Shown here in pieces: positions 49,444 to 57,784 of a stretch of DNA of 64,000 nucleotides. How positions within the stretch are numbered: position 1 is the first letter of the stretch; each line of letters begins with the position of its first letter. Source of the stretch: Paenibacillaceae bacterium (GTDB lineage: Bacteria > Bacillota > Bacilli > Paenibacillales > Paenibacillaceae); assembly GCA_900766135.1 (NCBI GenBank), contig CAAFUF010000034.1:62001-126000 (forward strand), written 5' to 3'. The notes beneath the pieces were generated by a model, which was not told the origin of the DNA, did not search any database, and worked only from the letters and a program-made list of their open reading frames with translations. Position numbers and translations under genes: made by a program.

Positions 49444-50349
49444 TTAGGCAGCAGCCGCTAGAGGCTGATTCGGTTGGCGAGCGATCAAAAGGCGGTATGG
49501 GATCGACGGGACCGACAAGCACATACGCAGCAATTTCTGCCGCATCGTTATGTCCGCTGTGGACAAGCGACGCAACTGGCGGCGTACGGTGTACTCGTTC
49601 AGATACGCCTGCAGATGTTTTAGCCCCAGGGCTACATAGGTACGGGTCAATGAGCTCCACGCCTCTCTCACCGCTTTTCGTAAGGGAAAATACGGTCGGA
49701 AAGCCAAAGGAAACGACTGTACCGCAGATGTACGGACATCCACATCCCTGTTGATGAACATGGCAAGCTCATGACGATTGGCCCGCTCTCCATTCCCCCG
49801 CTTATGCGGTACTAGGCGGATTTTGACCTGATCCAGCTCTCCCGACTCCGCCACTGTGCAGCCAGCTACGACTGCCGAAACATACTGATCTGAGGTTGAA
49901 CATCGGGATGGATTCGCTCCATATCGGTCGCAGTTCACCTTGACGTCCCCGTTCAGCAGTTCCAAAGCATCGAATTCCCCAACGGCATGGCGAATCTTGT
50001 GCAGCATCAACCAAGCGGTCTTGTAGGTGACCCGGATCACCTGACTCAGCCGCATCGCCGAGATGCCGTCGGGGAGCAGGAATAACTCCAGCGCTTGGAA
50101 CCACTTCAAAAGGGGCAGATGGGTTCCTTCAAAAATCGTTCCGACCAAAGGCGACGTTTGATGCCGGCAACTTTCGCATTCGAACAAGGGGATACGTCGC
50201 GAGGTCAGAAGGCTGTACCGGGTGTGAGCACAGCGCGGGCAAACGAAGCCGGTTGGCCACTTCATGGCAACCAGCGCATCCAAGCAATCCTGCTCGCTGG
50301 TATAACGATTAGGCTTAGGAATCACCTCCGTCTCCGCATTTACATCCAT
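49444..50349 (-). CDS. IS1595-like transposase, probably catalytically degenerate
   Basis: 301 residues from ATG 50349 (GGGAGG about 11 nt upstream). An N-terminal zinc ribbon CPRC ... CESC (residues about 36-64) and the helical segment KWFQALELFLLPDGISAMRL are IS1595 type, and LGLKHLQAYLNEYTVRR matches the C-terminal KHLQAYLDEF block. In the ISXO2 domain the expected V-E-x-D-E-x-Y reads VKVNCDRYG, and the T-F-H-G before KHLQ reads TYVAL, so catalytic residues seem lost. It may be a decayed insertion sequence or a domesticated DNA-binding protein tied to the flanking repeats. Confidence 0.8.
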   Translation of the reverse strand: MDVNAETEVIPKPNRYTSEQDCLDALVAMKWPTGFVCPRCAHTRYSLLTSRRIPLFECESCRHQTSPLVGTIFEGTHLPLLKWFQALELFLLPDGISAMRLSQVIRVTYKTAWLMLHKIRHAVGEFDALELLNGDVKVNCDRYGANPSRCSTSDQYVSAVVAGCTVAESGELDQVKIRLVPHKRGNGERANRHELAMFINRDVDVRTSAVQSFPLAFRPYFPLRKAVREAWSSLTRTYVALGLKHLQAYLNEYTVRRQLRRLSTADITMRQKLLRMCLSVPSIPYRLLIARQPNQPLAAAA

Positions 50350-50456
50350 CCCTAATTGCACCTCCCGAATATATGTTCGCTTTTCCTTATTGTACCAAAC
50401 ATATGTTCTCTTGTGAAGTCTAAAGTCATAACTTCTGTAAAATCATGACTTCTACA

Positions 50457-50484
50457 ACCTGAACGAAAGGGATAATCGTGCAAA
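50457..50484 (-). repeat. Right copy of the TTTGCAC terminal repeat (inverted)
   Basis: Inverse complement begins TTTGCACGATTATCCC and continues TTTCGTTCAGGT; its first 27 bases are identical to the left end of the 90-bp element at 11310. Confidence 0.75.
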
Positions 50485-50497
50485 GGGGTGGGCAGAG

Positions 50498-50620
50498 TGC
50501 AGGTCGGTTCAGGATGTAAAGAGCAGGATGCTTGTATTAGGATACAGGATGCAGAGTGCAGGTTGCTGGATGTTGAGTACAGGATGCTGGATGTAGAGTA
50601 CAGATCGCTGGATGAAGTTC
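50498..50620. repeat. Degenerate 21-nt tandem repeats
   Basis: AGGATGCTTGTATTAGGATAC, AGGTTGCTGGATGTTGAGTAC, AGGATGCTGGATGTAGAGTAC and AGATCGCTGGATGAAGTTCGG are successive or nearly successive 21-nt variants of one unit. Noncoding; lies between the inverted repeat and the molybdoenzyme gene. Confidence 0.65.
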
Positions 50621-50699
50621 GGGTAAGGAAATTCACGCCGGGGGTTTACGCAGGGGACCGTTTTTCCTTACAATAAGCTACAGACAGGAGGGGTGGAAC

Positions 50700-52769
50700 A
50701 TGATCCATGAAGCAAACGGGGTATTTCCTGCGGTGTGTCCGCTGGATTGTCCTGATACGTGCAGCTTGCTGCTCCATAAAGAGAACGGAAAAATCGTCAA
50801 GGTGACCGGCAACCCCGATCACCCGATTACGCAAGGCGCAATCTGCAACAAGGTCCGCAATATGACGGAACGGGTCTACCATCCCGAGCGGGTGCTCTAT
50901 CCCTTGAAACGCGTCGGAGCCAAGGGGGAAGGGAAGTTTGAACGCATCACCTGGGACGAAGCGGTCCAGGAGATCGCGGGACGCTACAAAACGCTGATTC
51001 GTGAGCACGGGTCGGAGTCGATCCTGCCTTACAGTTTTTATGGCAATATGGGGATCTTAAGCGTTGACGGTATGGACCGGCGGTTCTTTAACCGTTTGGG
51101 CGCGACGCAACTGCAACAAGGCATATGCAACTCCGCGGGCAACGCGGGGTGGAGATATACGATGGGATTCGGCGGCGGGACGAGTCCGGAAGAGACGGTC
51201 AAGGCGAAGCTGATTATCGTGTGGGGAGGCAATCTCGTCAGCACGAACATGCACCAAGTCGCCCTGATCGAAAAAGCCCGCAAGCAAGGCGCGCAGCTCG
51301 TCGTCATCGACGTGCATCGCAACCGGACGGGACAACGGGCCGACTGGTTCATCCCACTGTATCCCGGCACGGACGCGGCGCTGGCGCTCGGGATGATACA
51401 CGTGCTGTTTGAGCGCGGACTGGTGGACGAAGCGTTCCTGGAACGCTATACGGTTGGCCATGCCGAGCTGCGGGAGCACGTGAAGCAGTATACGCCGGAG
51501 CGCGTGGCGGCGATTACCGGCGTGCCGGCCGAGACGATCGTGAAGCTGGCCGTTCTGTATGGCGAAACCTCGCCCGCCTACATCCATATCGGCAATGGCC
51601 TGCAGCATCACGATAACGGCGGCATGACGGTCCGTACGATCAGCTGCCTGCCGGCGCTCACCGGACAATGGCTGGTGCCGGGCGGCGGCGCGTTCAAGTC
51701 CAACGGGGCATACGGAAAGATGAACGCATCCGCGCTCGAGCGTCCCGACCTGCGTCCGAACCCGGGCGCGCGTACGGTAAGCATGAACCAGCTGGGAGAC
51801 GTACTTCTGACGCTGGATCCGCCGATCCGCGCGCTGTACGTTTATTGCTCGAATCCGGCGGTCGTGGCTCCGGATACGGGTAAGGTGGAGCAAGGCCTTC
51901 TGCGGGAGGATTTGTTCACCGTCGTGCACGATTTGTTCCTGACGGACACGGCGAAGTACGCCGATATCGTGCTGCCGGCGACGTCTTCTTTTGAAAATAC
52001 GGACCTATACAGTTCTTATTGGCATCATTATATCCAGCTTCAGGAGCCGGTCATCGCACCTCGGGGCGAAAGCAAAAGCAATGTCGAAACATTCAAGCTG
52101 CTGGCGGCGGCGATGGGGTTTGAGGAAGAGGCCTTCCGCGACACGGAAGAAGACTTGATCCGGCAGGCGCTCGAGTTCCGGCATAATCCGTATCTCGAAG
52201 GCGTCACGCTGGAGAAGCTGAAGGAGCAGCGGGCGGTGAAGCTGAACATGGAGCCGCAGCAAACCTGGCTTGACCGGCTGCCGACGCCGTCGCGGAAGAT
52301 CGAGCTGTATTCCGCGACGCTGGAGCGGGCCGGACTGCCGCCGCTTCCGACGTATGTGCCGCTGGTGGAAGGCTATGATGGCGAGCGCCGTCCCGGCAAG
52401 GAAGCAAAGTACCCGCTGATGTTCGTTTCGCCGCCGAACCACAGCTTCCTCAACTCCACGTTCGGCAACGTGGAGAAGCTGACGGCGCTGGAAAAAAGCC
52501 CGCTGCTGCAAGTTCACCCTGATGACGCCGCCGCGCGCGGGATTACGGACGGCGACGAAGTTACCGTGTGGAACGATCGCGGCAGCTACGACGTCAAGGC
52601 GTCCGTCACCGACAAAATGCTGCCGGGCACGGTCGTCAGCCAAGGGCTGTGGTGGCAGCAGGAAGACGGGAAGCGCACGCGGGCGAATGCCCTGACCCCG
52701 GACCGGTTAGCCGATATGGGCGGCGGGGCGGTGTTCTTTTCCACCGTCGTTGATGTAAAGCGGCGATAG
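50700..52769 (+). CDS. Molybdopterin-dependent oxidoreductase (YoaE/YyaE-like)
   Basis: 689 residues. N-terminal 4Fe-4S site CPLDCPDTC with a fourth Cys in GAICNK (about residue 49). It then has the molybdopterin core: RITWDEAVQEIAGRYKTLI, GICNSAGNAGW, IIVWGGNLVSTNMHQ, NPAVVAPDT, and the C-terminal dinucleotide-binding domain with PLLQVHPDDAAARGITDGDE. No Tat signal, so it acts in the cytoplasm. Close type is YoaE/YyaE, formate-dehydrogenase-like proteins with no known substrate. CAGGAGGGG precedes the ATG. It needs bis-MGD cofactor, consistent with moaA and mobA in the window. Confidence 0.88.
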   Translation: MIHEANGVFPAVCPLDCPDTCSLLLHKENGKIVKVTGNPDHPITQGAICNKVRNMTERVYHPERVLYPLKRVGAKGEGKFERITWDEAVQEIAGRYKTLIREHGSESILPYSFYGNMGILSVDGMDRRFFNRLGATQLQQGICNSAGNAGWRYTMGFGGGTSPEETVKAKLIIVWGGNLVSTNMHQVALIEKARKQGAQLVVIDVHRNRTGQRADWFIPLYPGTDAALALGMIHVLFERGLVDEAFLERYTVGHAELREHVKQYTPERVAAITGVPAETIVKLAVLYGETSPAYIHIGNGLQHHDNGGMTVRTISCLPALTGQWLVPGGGAFKSNGAYGKMNASALERPDLRPNPGARTVSMNQLGDVLLTLDPPIRALYVYCSNPAVVAPDTGKVEQGLLREDLFTVVHDLFLTDTAKYADIVLPATSSFENTDLYSSYWHHYIQLQEPVIAPRGESKSNVETFKLLAAAMGFEEEAFRDTEEDLIRQALEFRHNPYLEGVTLEKLKEQRAVKLNMEPQQTWLDRLPTPSRKIELYSATLERAGLPPLPTYVPLVEGYDGERRPGKEAKYPLMFVSPPNHSFLNSTFGNVEKLTALEKSPLLQVHPDDAAARGITDGDEVTVWNDRGSYDVKASVTDKMLPGTVVSQGLWWQQEDGKRTRANALTPDRLADMGGGAVFFSTVVDVKRR

Positions 52770-52856
52770 ATGTACTTGCCTGACTTGCGCTTTTGGGCGA
52801 TACTATTGTAATCTGGGCGTTGTACAAGCAAAGGTTGCGTACCGAAACGGTAGTAG

Positions 52857-52884
52857 GAGAGCCCCTGACGGCTCTCCTTTTTTG
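52857..52884 (+). terminator. Terminator after the molybdoenzyme gene
   Basis: GGAGAGCC and GGCTCTCC stem with CCTGAC loop, followed by T6. Confidence 0.85.
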
Positions 52885-52924
52885 TACATAGGCATTATTT
52901 TTGGCAGCAAAGGGGGAGAAAAAA

Positions 52925-54148
52925 ATGAGATGGCTGCAGTCCTATCCGCGGGAAGTTAAAGTGTTTTTGGTGGCGAGCTTGATCAGCTCGGCCGGCGGTT
53001 CGTTGATGTGGCCCTTGGTCACGATGTTCGTGTTCAAGGTGCTGGGGCGGACGGTGACGGATGCCGGGTTGGTGATTCTGGTCATGTCGGTCGGCGGGAT
53101 CGCCGGCCAGCTGCTGGGCGGGGCATTGTATCACCGGTTGGGCGTAAAGCGCCTGATCGTGGGCGGCCTGGCCCTGAACGCGCTATTCTTGCTGCTGCTG
53201 CCTTACGGGAGCGGCAACTGGCATCTGTTCATGCTTCTGATGTTGCTCGTTGGATTTTTCAACGCGACATCGATGCCGGCGATTCAGGCGTTCATCGGCT
53301 TCCGCTTCGCTGAGCGGCGCGGGGAGCTGTTTAATGTCATTTACGTGGCCAACAATATCGGCGTGGCGTTAGGGACGGCGATCAGCGGATTTTTGGCGCA
53401 GATTTCGTACGACCTCAGCTTTATTCTGAACGGGTTGACTTCGGCTGCGTTTGCATTGTTTTTTTGGTTTTATTTGAACAGGGTTCAAAAAAGCCAAGGC
53501 GAGCTGCAGGTGCAGAAACGCAAAAAGTCCGTGGAAGGGCAAAGCGTCTGGCCGCTGCTGCGCGGGTACCCCGTCTACTTGTTTATGGGCGTGGGGTCGT
53601 TTTTTCTCTGGCTCGGCAATTGCATTTGGAACAACGGCGTATCGCCGTATACCATCTCCCAAGGCATGCCGGAATGGAACTACAGCATTCTTTGGACGTT
53701 GAACGGGTTGTTGATTTTTGTGGGACAACCGTTTATTTTGTGGGTAAAGCGGACGTTTGCCGGCTCTCCGCAAGCGCAAATGACAGCCAGCGCACTGTTC
53801 TACATGCTGGGGTACGCGACGATCTTAGGCTTTCATACGTACCCGAGCATGGTGGCGGCGATGGTGCTGACGACCTTCGGGGAGATGCTGATCTCGCCGG
53901 CGATCCCGTCCTTTATTTCCGACCGGACGGGCAAAGCGGCGCCTTTCTATCTCGGGCTGGTCGGCGGGATGGGCGCGGCGGGCCGCGTTGTGGGCCCCTA
54001 TGCGATGGGGATGTTGTTCGACTGGAACGGGCTGATTCCGGTCGCTTGGCTGGCGGTGGGTATCGCCGTACTGTCGGTCGCCTCCTTCTTGGTGCACGCT
54101 GTCATGAACCGGGACGACGTCCCGCAGCCCTCCAGCCTGTCGTCTTGA
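52925..54148 (+). CDS. MFS transporter
   Basis: 407 residues from ATG 52925 with GGGGGAG upstream. Twelve membrane helices; the loop 2-3 motif appears as GGALYHRLGVKRLIVGGLA (G-x-x-x-D/H-R-x-G-R/K-K). A charged central loop VQKSQGELQVQKRKKSVEGQ separates the halves. Resembles YqjV/YttB-type drug or metabolite exporters. Substrate unknown. Confidence 0.85.
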   Translation: MRWLQSYPREVKVFLVASLISSAGGSLMWPLVTMFVFKVLGRTVTDAGLVILVMSVGGIAGQLLGGALYHRLGVKRLIVGGLALNALFLLLLPYGSGNWHLFMLLMLLVGFFNATSMPAIQAFIGFRFAERRGELFNVIYVANNIGVALGTAISGFLAQISYDLSFILNGLTSAAFALFFWFYLNRVQKSQGELQVQKRKKSVEGQSVWPLLRGYPVYLFMGVGSFFLWLGNCIWNNGVSPYTISQGMPEWNYSILWTLNGLLIFVGQPFILWVKRTFAGSPQAQMTASALFYMLGYATILGFHTYPSMVAAMVLTTFGEMLISPAIPSFISDRTGKAAPFYLGLVGGMGAAGRVVGPYAMGMLFDWNGLIPVAWLAVGIAVLSVASFLVHAVMNRDDVPQPSSLSS

Positions 54149-54191
54149 CAGGCAGAAGGCCCATAGTCCACATATCGAAGGGATGAATACC

Positions 54192-54683
54192 ATGAACAAA
54201 CGTGACATTTGGACACGGCTGTCGGAAATGCGCGATGCGGCTGCATTAATGGAGATTGACAAGCTCACTTGGGACCACGACAATACCCCGGCGGAAAAGC
54301 TGGAATGGGAATCGCGAGAGCAGTATCTGCAGAGCTGCCCGCCAGGGAGCCAGATCGTGGCCGGCCTCGGCGATGCCATATGCGGCTACATCGGCTTTAA
54401 ACCGCCGACACCGCTGCCAAGCAACCGACATGTGCTTGAGCTCAACATCGCCATCCATCCGGCGTACCAGCGACAGGGCATCGGACGGGTGCTGATGGAC
54501 GCCCTGCTCGAACAGGCGGCCGAGCAGGGCGTCCGCAAGCTTTCTTTGCGCGTCCTGGCCAGCAACCCCGGGGCCGTAGCATTCTACCAAAGCTGCGGAT
54601 TCGTGGAGCAAGGCCGGTTGGTGGATGAGTTTTGGATAAATGGAGCGTATGTCGACGATATTTTAATGTGGCGAAAGGTTTAG
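54192..54683 (+). CDS. GNAT-family N-acetyltransferase
   Basis: 163 residues from ATG 54192 (AAGGG about 9 nt upstream; ATG 54183 is too close to it). The acetyl-CoA loop is AYQRQGIGRVLMDALLEQ (R-Q-x-G-x-G) and the C-terminal LRVLASNPGAVAFYQSCGF is typical. The acceptor is unknown. It lies 43 nt after the MFS gene and may be cotranscribed. Confidence 0.85.
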   Translation: MNKRDIWTRLSEMRDAAALMEIDKLTWDHDNTPAEKLEWESREQYLQSCPPGSQIVAGLGDAICGYIGFKPPTPLPSNRHVLELNIAIHPAYQRQGIGRVLMDALLEQAAEQGVRKLSLRVLASNPGAVAFYQSCGFVEQGRLVDEFWINGAYVDDILMWRKV

Positions 54684-54801
54684 CAGATGAAGGTTCCGGC
54701 ATTGAACTATTCGGAAGATATCGGTATATTTAGAAGAAGAAAATTCGGGTCTTGCACGCAGTTGCATAAGTTACTCTTAATGAATGGAAAGGTTGATACC
54801 C

Positions 54802-56553
54802 GTGGAGAACAACTTTACCCCTCCCAATTTTATTAAAAACATCATTACGGAAGATTTGAAAACCGGTAAGGTGAAGAACGTCATTACGCGGTTCCCGCCG
54901 GAACCGAACGGTTACTTGCACATCGGGCATGCCAAGGCGATCTGGATCAACTTCGCGCTGGCGGACGAGTTCGGCGGACGGACGAACCTGCGGTTCGACG
55001 ACACCAACCCGGTTAAGGAAGACGTGGAATACGTCAATTCGATCAAGGAAGACGTCAAATGGCTGGGCTTTGATTGGGAAGAGCTGCATTTCGCGTCGGA
55101 TTATTTTGAAGAGATGTACAACCGTGCCGTGCTGCTGATCAAAAAAGGCAAAGCCTACGTCGACGATCTCAGCGCCGACCAAATCCGCGAGCTGCGGGGG
55201 ACGCTGACCGAGCCGGGGAAAAACAGCCCGTACCGCGACCGTTCGATCGAGGAGAACCTCGACCTGTTCGAGCGGATGCGCGCCGGCGAATTCAAGGACG
55301 GGGAAAAGGTGCTGCGCGCCAAAATCGACATGGCCTCGGCGAACATCAACCTGCGCGACCCGGTCATTTACCGGATCGTGCATGCGTCCCACCACAACAC
55401 CGGCGACAAATGGTGCATCTATCCGATGTACACGTTCGCTCATCCGTTGGAGGACGCGATCGAGGGCGTGACGCATTCGTTGTGCTCGACCGAGTTTGAG
55501 GATCAACGGCCGTTCTACGACTGGACGATCGCCGAGACGGAAATGCCGAACGTCTCCCATCAATACGAATTCGGGCGGTTGAATTTGACGCAGACGGTGA
55601 CCAGCAAACGGAAGCTGAAAAAACTCGTCGACGAAGGCATCGTGGACGGTTGGGACGATCCGCGGATGCCGACGATCTCGGGGCTGCGCCGCCGCGGTTA
55701 CACGCCGGAAGCGATCAAGGCGTTCATTTACGAAACGGGGATTTCCAAGAACTTCGGTTCCATCGATCCGAAAATGCTCGAGCATTTCATCCGCGAGGAC
55801 TTGAAAATGAAAGCTCCGCGCACGATGGCCGTACTGGACCCGCTGAAGGTCGTCATCACCAACTATCCGGAAGGACAAATCGAATGGCTGGAAGCGGAAA
55901 ACAACAGTGAAAATCCGGAAATGGGCAGCCGCCAAATTCCGTTCTCGCGCGAGATTTACATTGAGCGCGACGATTTCATGGAGAATCCGCCAAGCAAATA
56001 CTTCCGTTTGTTCCCGGGCAACGAAGTCCGTCTGAAAAATGCCTACTTCGTGAAGTGCAATGACGTGATCAAGGATGCGGAAGGGAACGTAGTGGAAATC
56101 CACTGCACCTACGATCCGGAGACGAAGAGCGGTACCGGCTTTACCGGCCGCAAAGTCAAGGGCACGATCCATTGGGTGGAAGCGACCCAAGCGGTGCCTG
56201 CCGAATTCCGGCTGTACGAGCCGCTGATCCTGGAAGAGGAAGCAGAGGAAACGGCAAACGTGGCGTTGGAGGAAACCGTGGAAGGCCTGGTGGACGATGC
56301 GGCGGCCGATGCCGGGGATGCGGTCGTAGAAGCCGCCGAGGAGAAAACGTTCCTCGACCTCATCAACCCGAATTCGCTGACGATTGCTCACGGCTATGTG
56401 GAGCCGAACATGAAGGATGCGAAGCCGCAGGATAAATTCCAATTTTTCCGGCATGGGTATTTCAACGTCGATACGAAATATTCGAAGCCGGGACAGCCGG
56501 TGTTTAACCTCATCGTTTCGCTGAAAAGCTCGTTCCAGCTGCCGAAAGCGTAA
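54802..56553 (+). CDS. glnS: Glutaminyl-tRNA synthetase
   Basis: 583 residues from GTG 54802, chosen because GGAAAGG lies 9 nt upstream and the protein then begins like known GlnRS (NFIKNIITEDL). Class I motifs: PPEPNGYLHIGHAK (HIGH) and TVTSKRKLKKLV in place of KMSKS. DDTNPVKEDVEYV and CSTEFEDQRPFYDW identify GlnRS and not GluRS. The C-terminal anticodon-binding barrels contain an acidic, Ala-rich insertion of about 45 residues (about 475-520, ILEEEAEETANVALEETVEG). Many Firmicutes make Gln-tRNA through GatCAB; GlnRS is less usual there. No YqeY domain is attached and no T-box leader was found. Confidence 0.92.
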   Translation: MENNFTPPNFIKNIITEDLKTGKVKNVITRFPPEPNGYLHIGHAKAIWINFALADEFGGRTNLRFDDTNPVKEDVEYVNSIKEDVKWLGFDWEELHFASDYFEEMYNRAVLLIKKGKAYVDDLSADQIRELRGTLTEPGKNSPYRDRSIEENLDLFERMRAGEFKDGEKVLRAKIDMASANINLRDPVIYRIVHASHHNTGDKWCIYPMYTFAHPLEDAIEGVTHSLCSTEFEDQRPFYDWTIAETEMPNVSHQYEFGRLNLTQTVTSKRKLKKLVDEGIVDGWDDPRMPTISGLRRRGYTPEAIKAFIYETGISKNFGSIDPKMLEHFIREDLKMKAPRTMAVLDPLKVVITNYPEGQIEWLEAENNSENPEMGSRQIPFSREIYIERDDFMENPPSKYFRLFPGNEVRLKNAYFVKCNDVIKDAEGNVVEIHCTYDPETKSGTGFTGRKVKGTIHWVEATQAVPAEFRLYEPLILEEEAEETANVALEETVEGLVDDAAADAGDAVVEAAEEKTFLDLINPNSLTIAHGYVEPNMKDAKPQDKFQFFRHGYFNVDTKYSKPGQPVFNLIVSLKSSFQLPKA

Positions 56554-56581
56554 TCGGCGGTTCGAAGTTCCTGTGTAATCC

Positions 56582-56614
56582 AAAGGAGCCTTGCATAATA
56601 TGCAGGCTCCTTTT
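56582..56614. terminator. Bidirectional terminator between glnS and the LacI gene
   Basis: AAAGGAGCC and GGCTCCTTT with an inner TGCATAATATGCA pairing; A- and T-rich on both sides. Confidence 0.85.
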
Positions 56615-56619
56615 CAAAT

Positions 56620-57597
56620 TCATACCGAGCTTCGTTCGATAAACCGAAAGCCCAGTTCCTCCGAGACGGGCGAACCCCCGCCGTCGGCAATTTGCGCGTG
56701 GACGATGGAAAAAGCCCGCTCCCCGATCTCCGACAACCGGTTGTCGATCGTCGTGATCCCGAGCAAGCCGGCGATCGGCTGGTTATCGAAGCCGATAACG
56801 GCGAAATCGTCCGGCACCTCCAACCCGCGGAGGCGTGCGGTGAGGATGAACCCGGCGGCAACCTGGTCGCCGGTGATGAGCAGGGCGTCCGGACGCTCGT
56901 TCATCGCGAGCAGCCGGTCCACCAGCGCAGCGCCATCCTCCCAATCGAGGCAGCCGTCCAGCACCCAATCCTCCCGGGCCTGGCCGCCCAAGGCCGCCAG
57001 GGTGTCGGAATAGGCCTGCAGGCGGCTGCGGCTGCTGGGGCTGTTGCGGCGGCTGATCGTAAACGCGATGCGGCGCCGCCCCTGCTCCCAAAGATGGCGG
57101 ATCGCGGTTTGAAAGCTGGCGTAATGATCGATATACACCGAGGAGAGGTTGCGGCCGTTCACCCGCTCGCATAACGCGATCGGGCCGTAGTCGGCATATT
57201 TCTCGATCTCGCTGAGGGAGAGCGCGCGCGAACAGATGATCAGCCCGTCCATTTGCTTGTTGCGCAGCATCTCCAGCACCTTCCGTTCCTCATTTGGCCG
57301 GTAGTCGGTTTGGCACAACATCAGCTGGTAGTTGCATTTCAGCGCTTGCCGGGCCATCCCCTCCATGATCCTGGCAAAGTAATAATGGTTGATGTTCGGC
57401 AGGATCACGCCAATCGTTTGCGTAATGCCTTTGATCAAATGAACCGCGTTCATGTTCCGCGAGTAGTTGAGCCGGCGGACGGCTTCCTCGACCGCAGCCC
57501 GTTTGGCCGGACTGACGTAAGGATGGCCGTTCAGGACGCGCGATACGGTAGTGACCGAAACGCCGGCGGCTTCGGCGATCTGTTTGATGTTCGGCAA
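56620..57597 (-). CDS. LacI-family transcriptional regulator
   Basis: 325 residues from TTG 57597 with GAAAGGAGC upstream. HTH NIKQIAEAAGVSVTTVSRVL (residues 3-22) and hinge YSRNMNAVHLIKG are followed by a sugar-binding-protein-like effector domain. VIGFDNQPIAGLLGITTIDN is the typical late block. Sugar-responsive repression is expected. The MFS gene 190 bp upstream on the same strand is a possible target. Confidence 0.9.
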   Translation of the reverse strand: MPNIKQIAEAAGVSVTTVSRVLNGHPYVSPAKRAAVEEAVRRLNYSRNMNAVHLIKGITQTIGVILPNINHYYFARIMEGMARQALKCNYQLMLCQTDYRPNEERKVLEMLRNKQMDGLIICSRALSLSEIEKYADYGPIALCERVNGRNLSSVYIDHYASFQTAIRHLWEQGRRRIAFTISRRNSPSSRSRLQAYSDTLAALGGQAREDWVLDGCLDWEDGAALVDRLLAMNERPDALLITGDQVAAGFILTARLRGLEVPDDFAVIGFDNQPIAGLLGITTIDNRLSEIGERAFSIVHAQIADGGGSPVSEELGFRFIERSSV

Positions 57598-57686
57598 GGC
57601 AAACCGCTCCTTCCCCGAAAGAGGTCGAAAAAATAACTTGCTATGGAATGCATTTCATATTTTACACTGGAGCTGCAATAAAGAAA

Positions 57687-57752
57687 ACAATGCCCTCAAC
57701 CGGCGTCACCTCGTGAATGTACGAGGGCGTTACGGCATCAGGCATTGTTTTC
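57687..57752. terminator. Long hairpin, probable terminator of the MFS gene
   Basis: AACAATGCC and GGCATTGTT at the ends of a 66-nt hairpin with T-rich flanks on both strands; it lies between the MFS gene and lacI. Confidence 0.6.
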
Positions 57753-57784
57753 TTTCGTATTGCGGCGGAAAAAGCGAACCGCTC

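Noticed and set aside
48755..50699. Composite transposon or genomic island boundaries
   Set aside because: No target duplications, integrase, tRNA target or cargo genes were seen; only the repeats and the degenerate transposase are supported.
54684..54801. T-box riboswitch upstream of glnS
   Set aside because: Only about 118 nt are available and neither the T-box sequence nor a terminator is present.
54730..56583. 617-codon open frame antisense to glnS
   Set aside because: It mirrors the synthetase codons, has no ribosome site and resembles no family; glnS has all its motifs.
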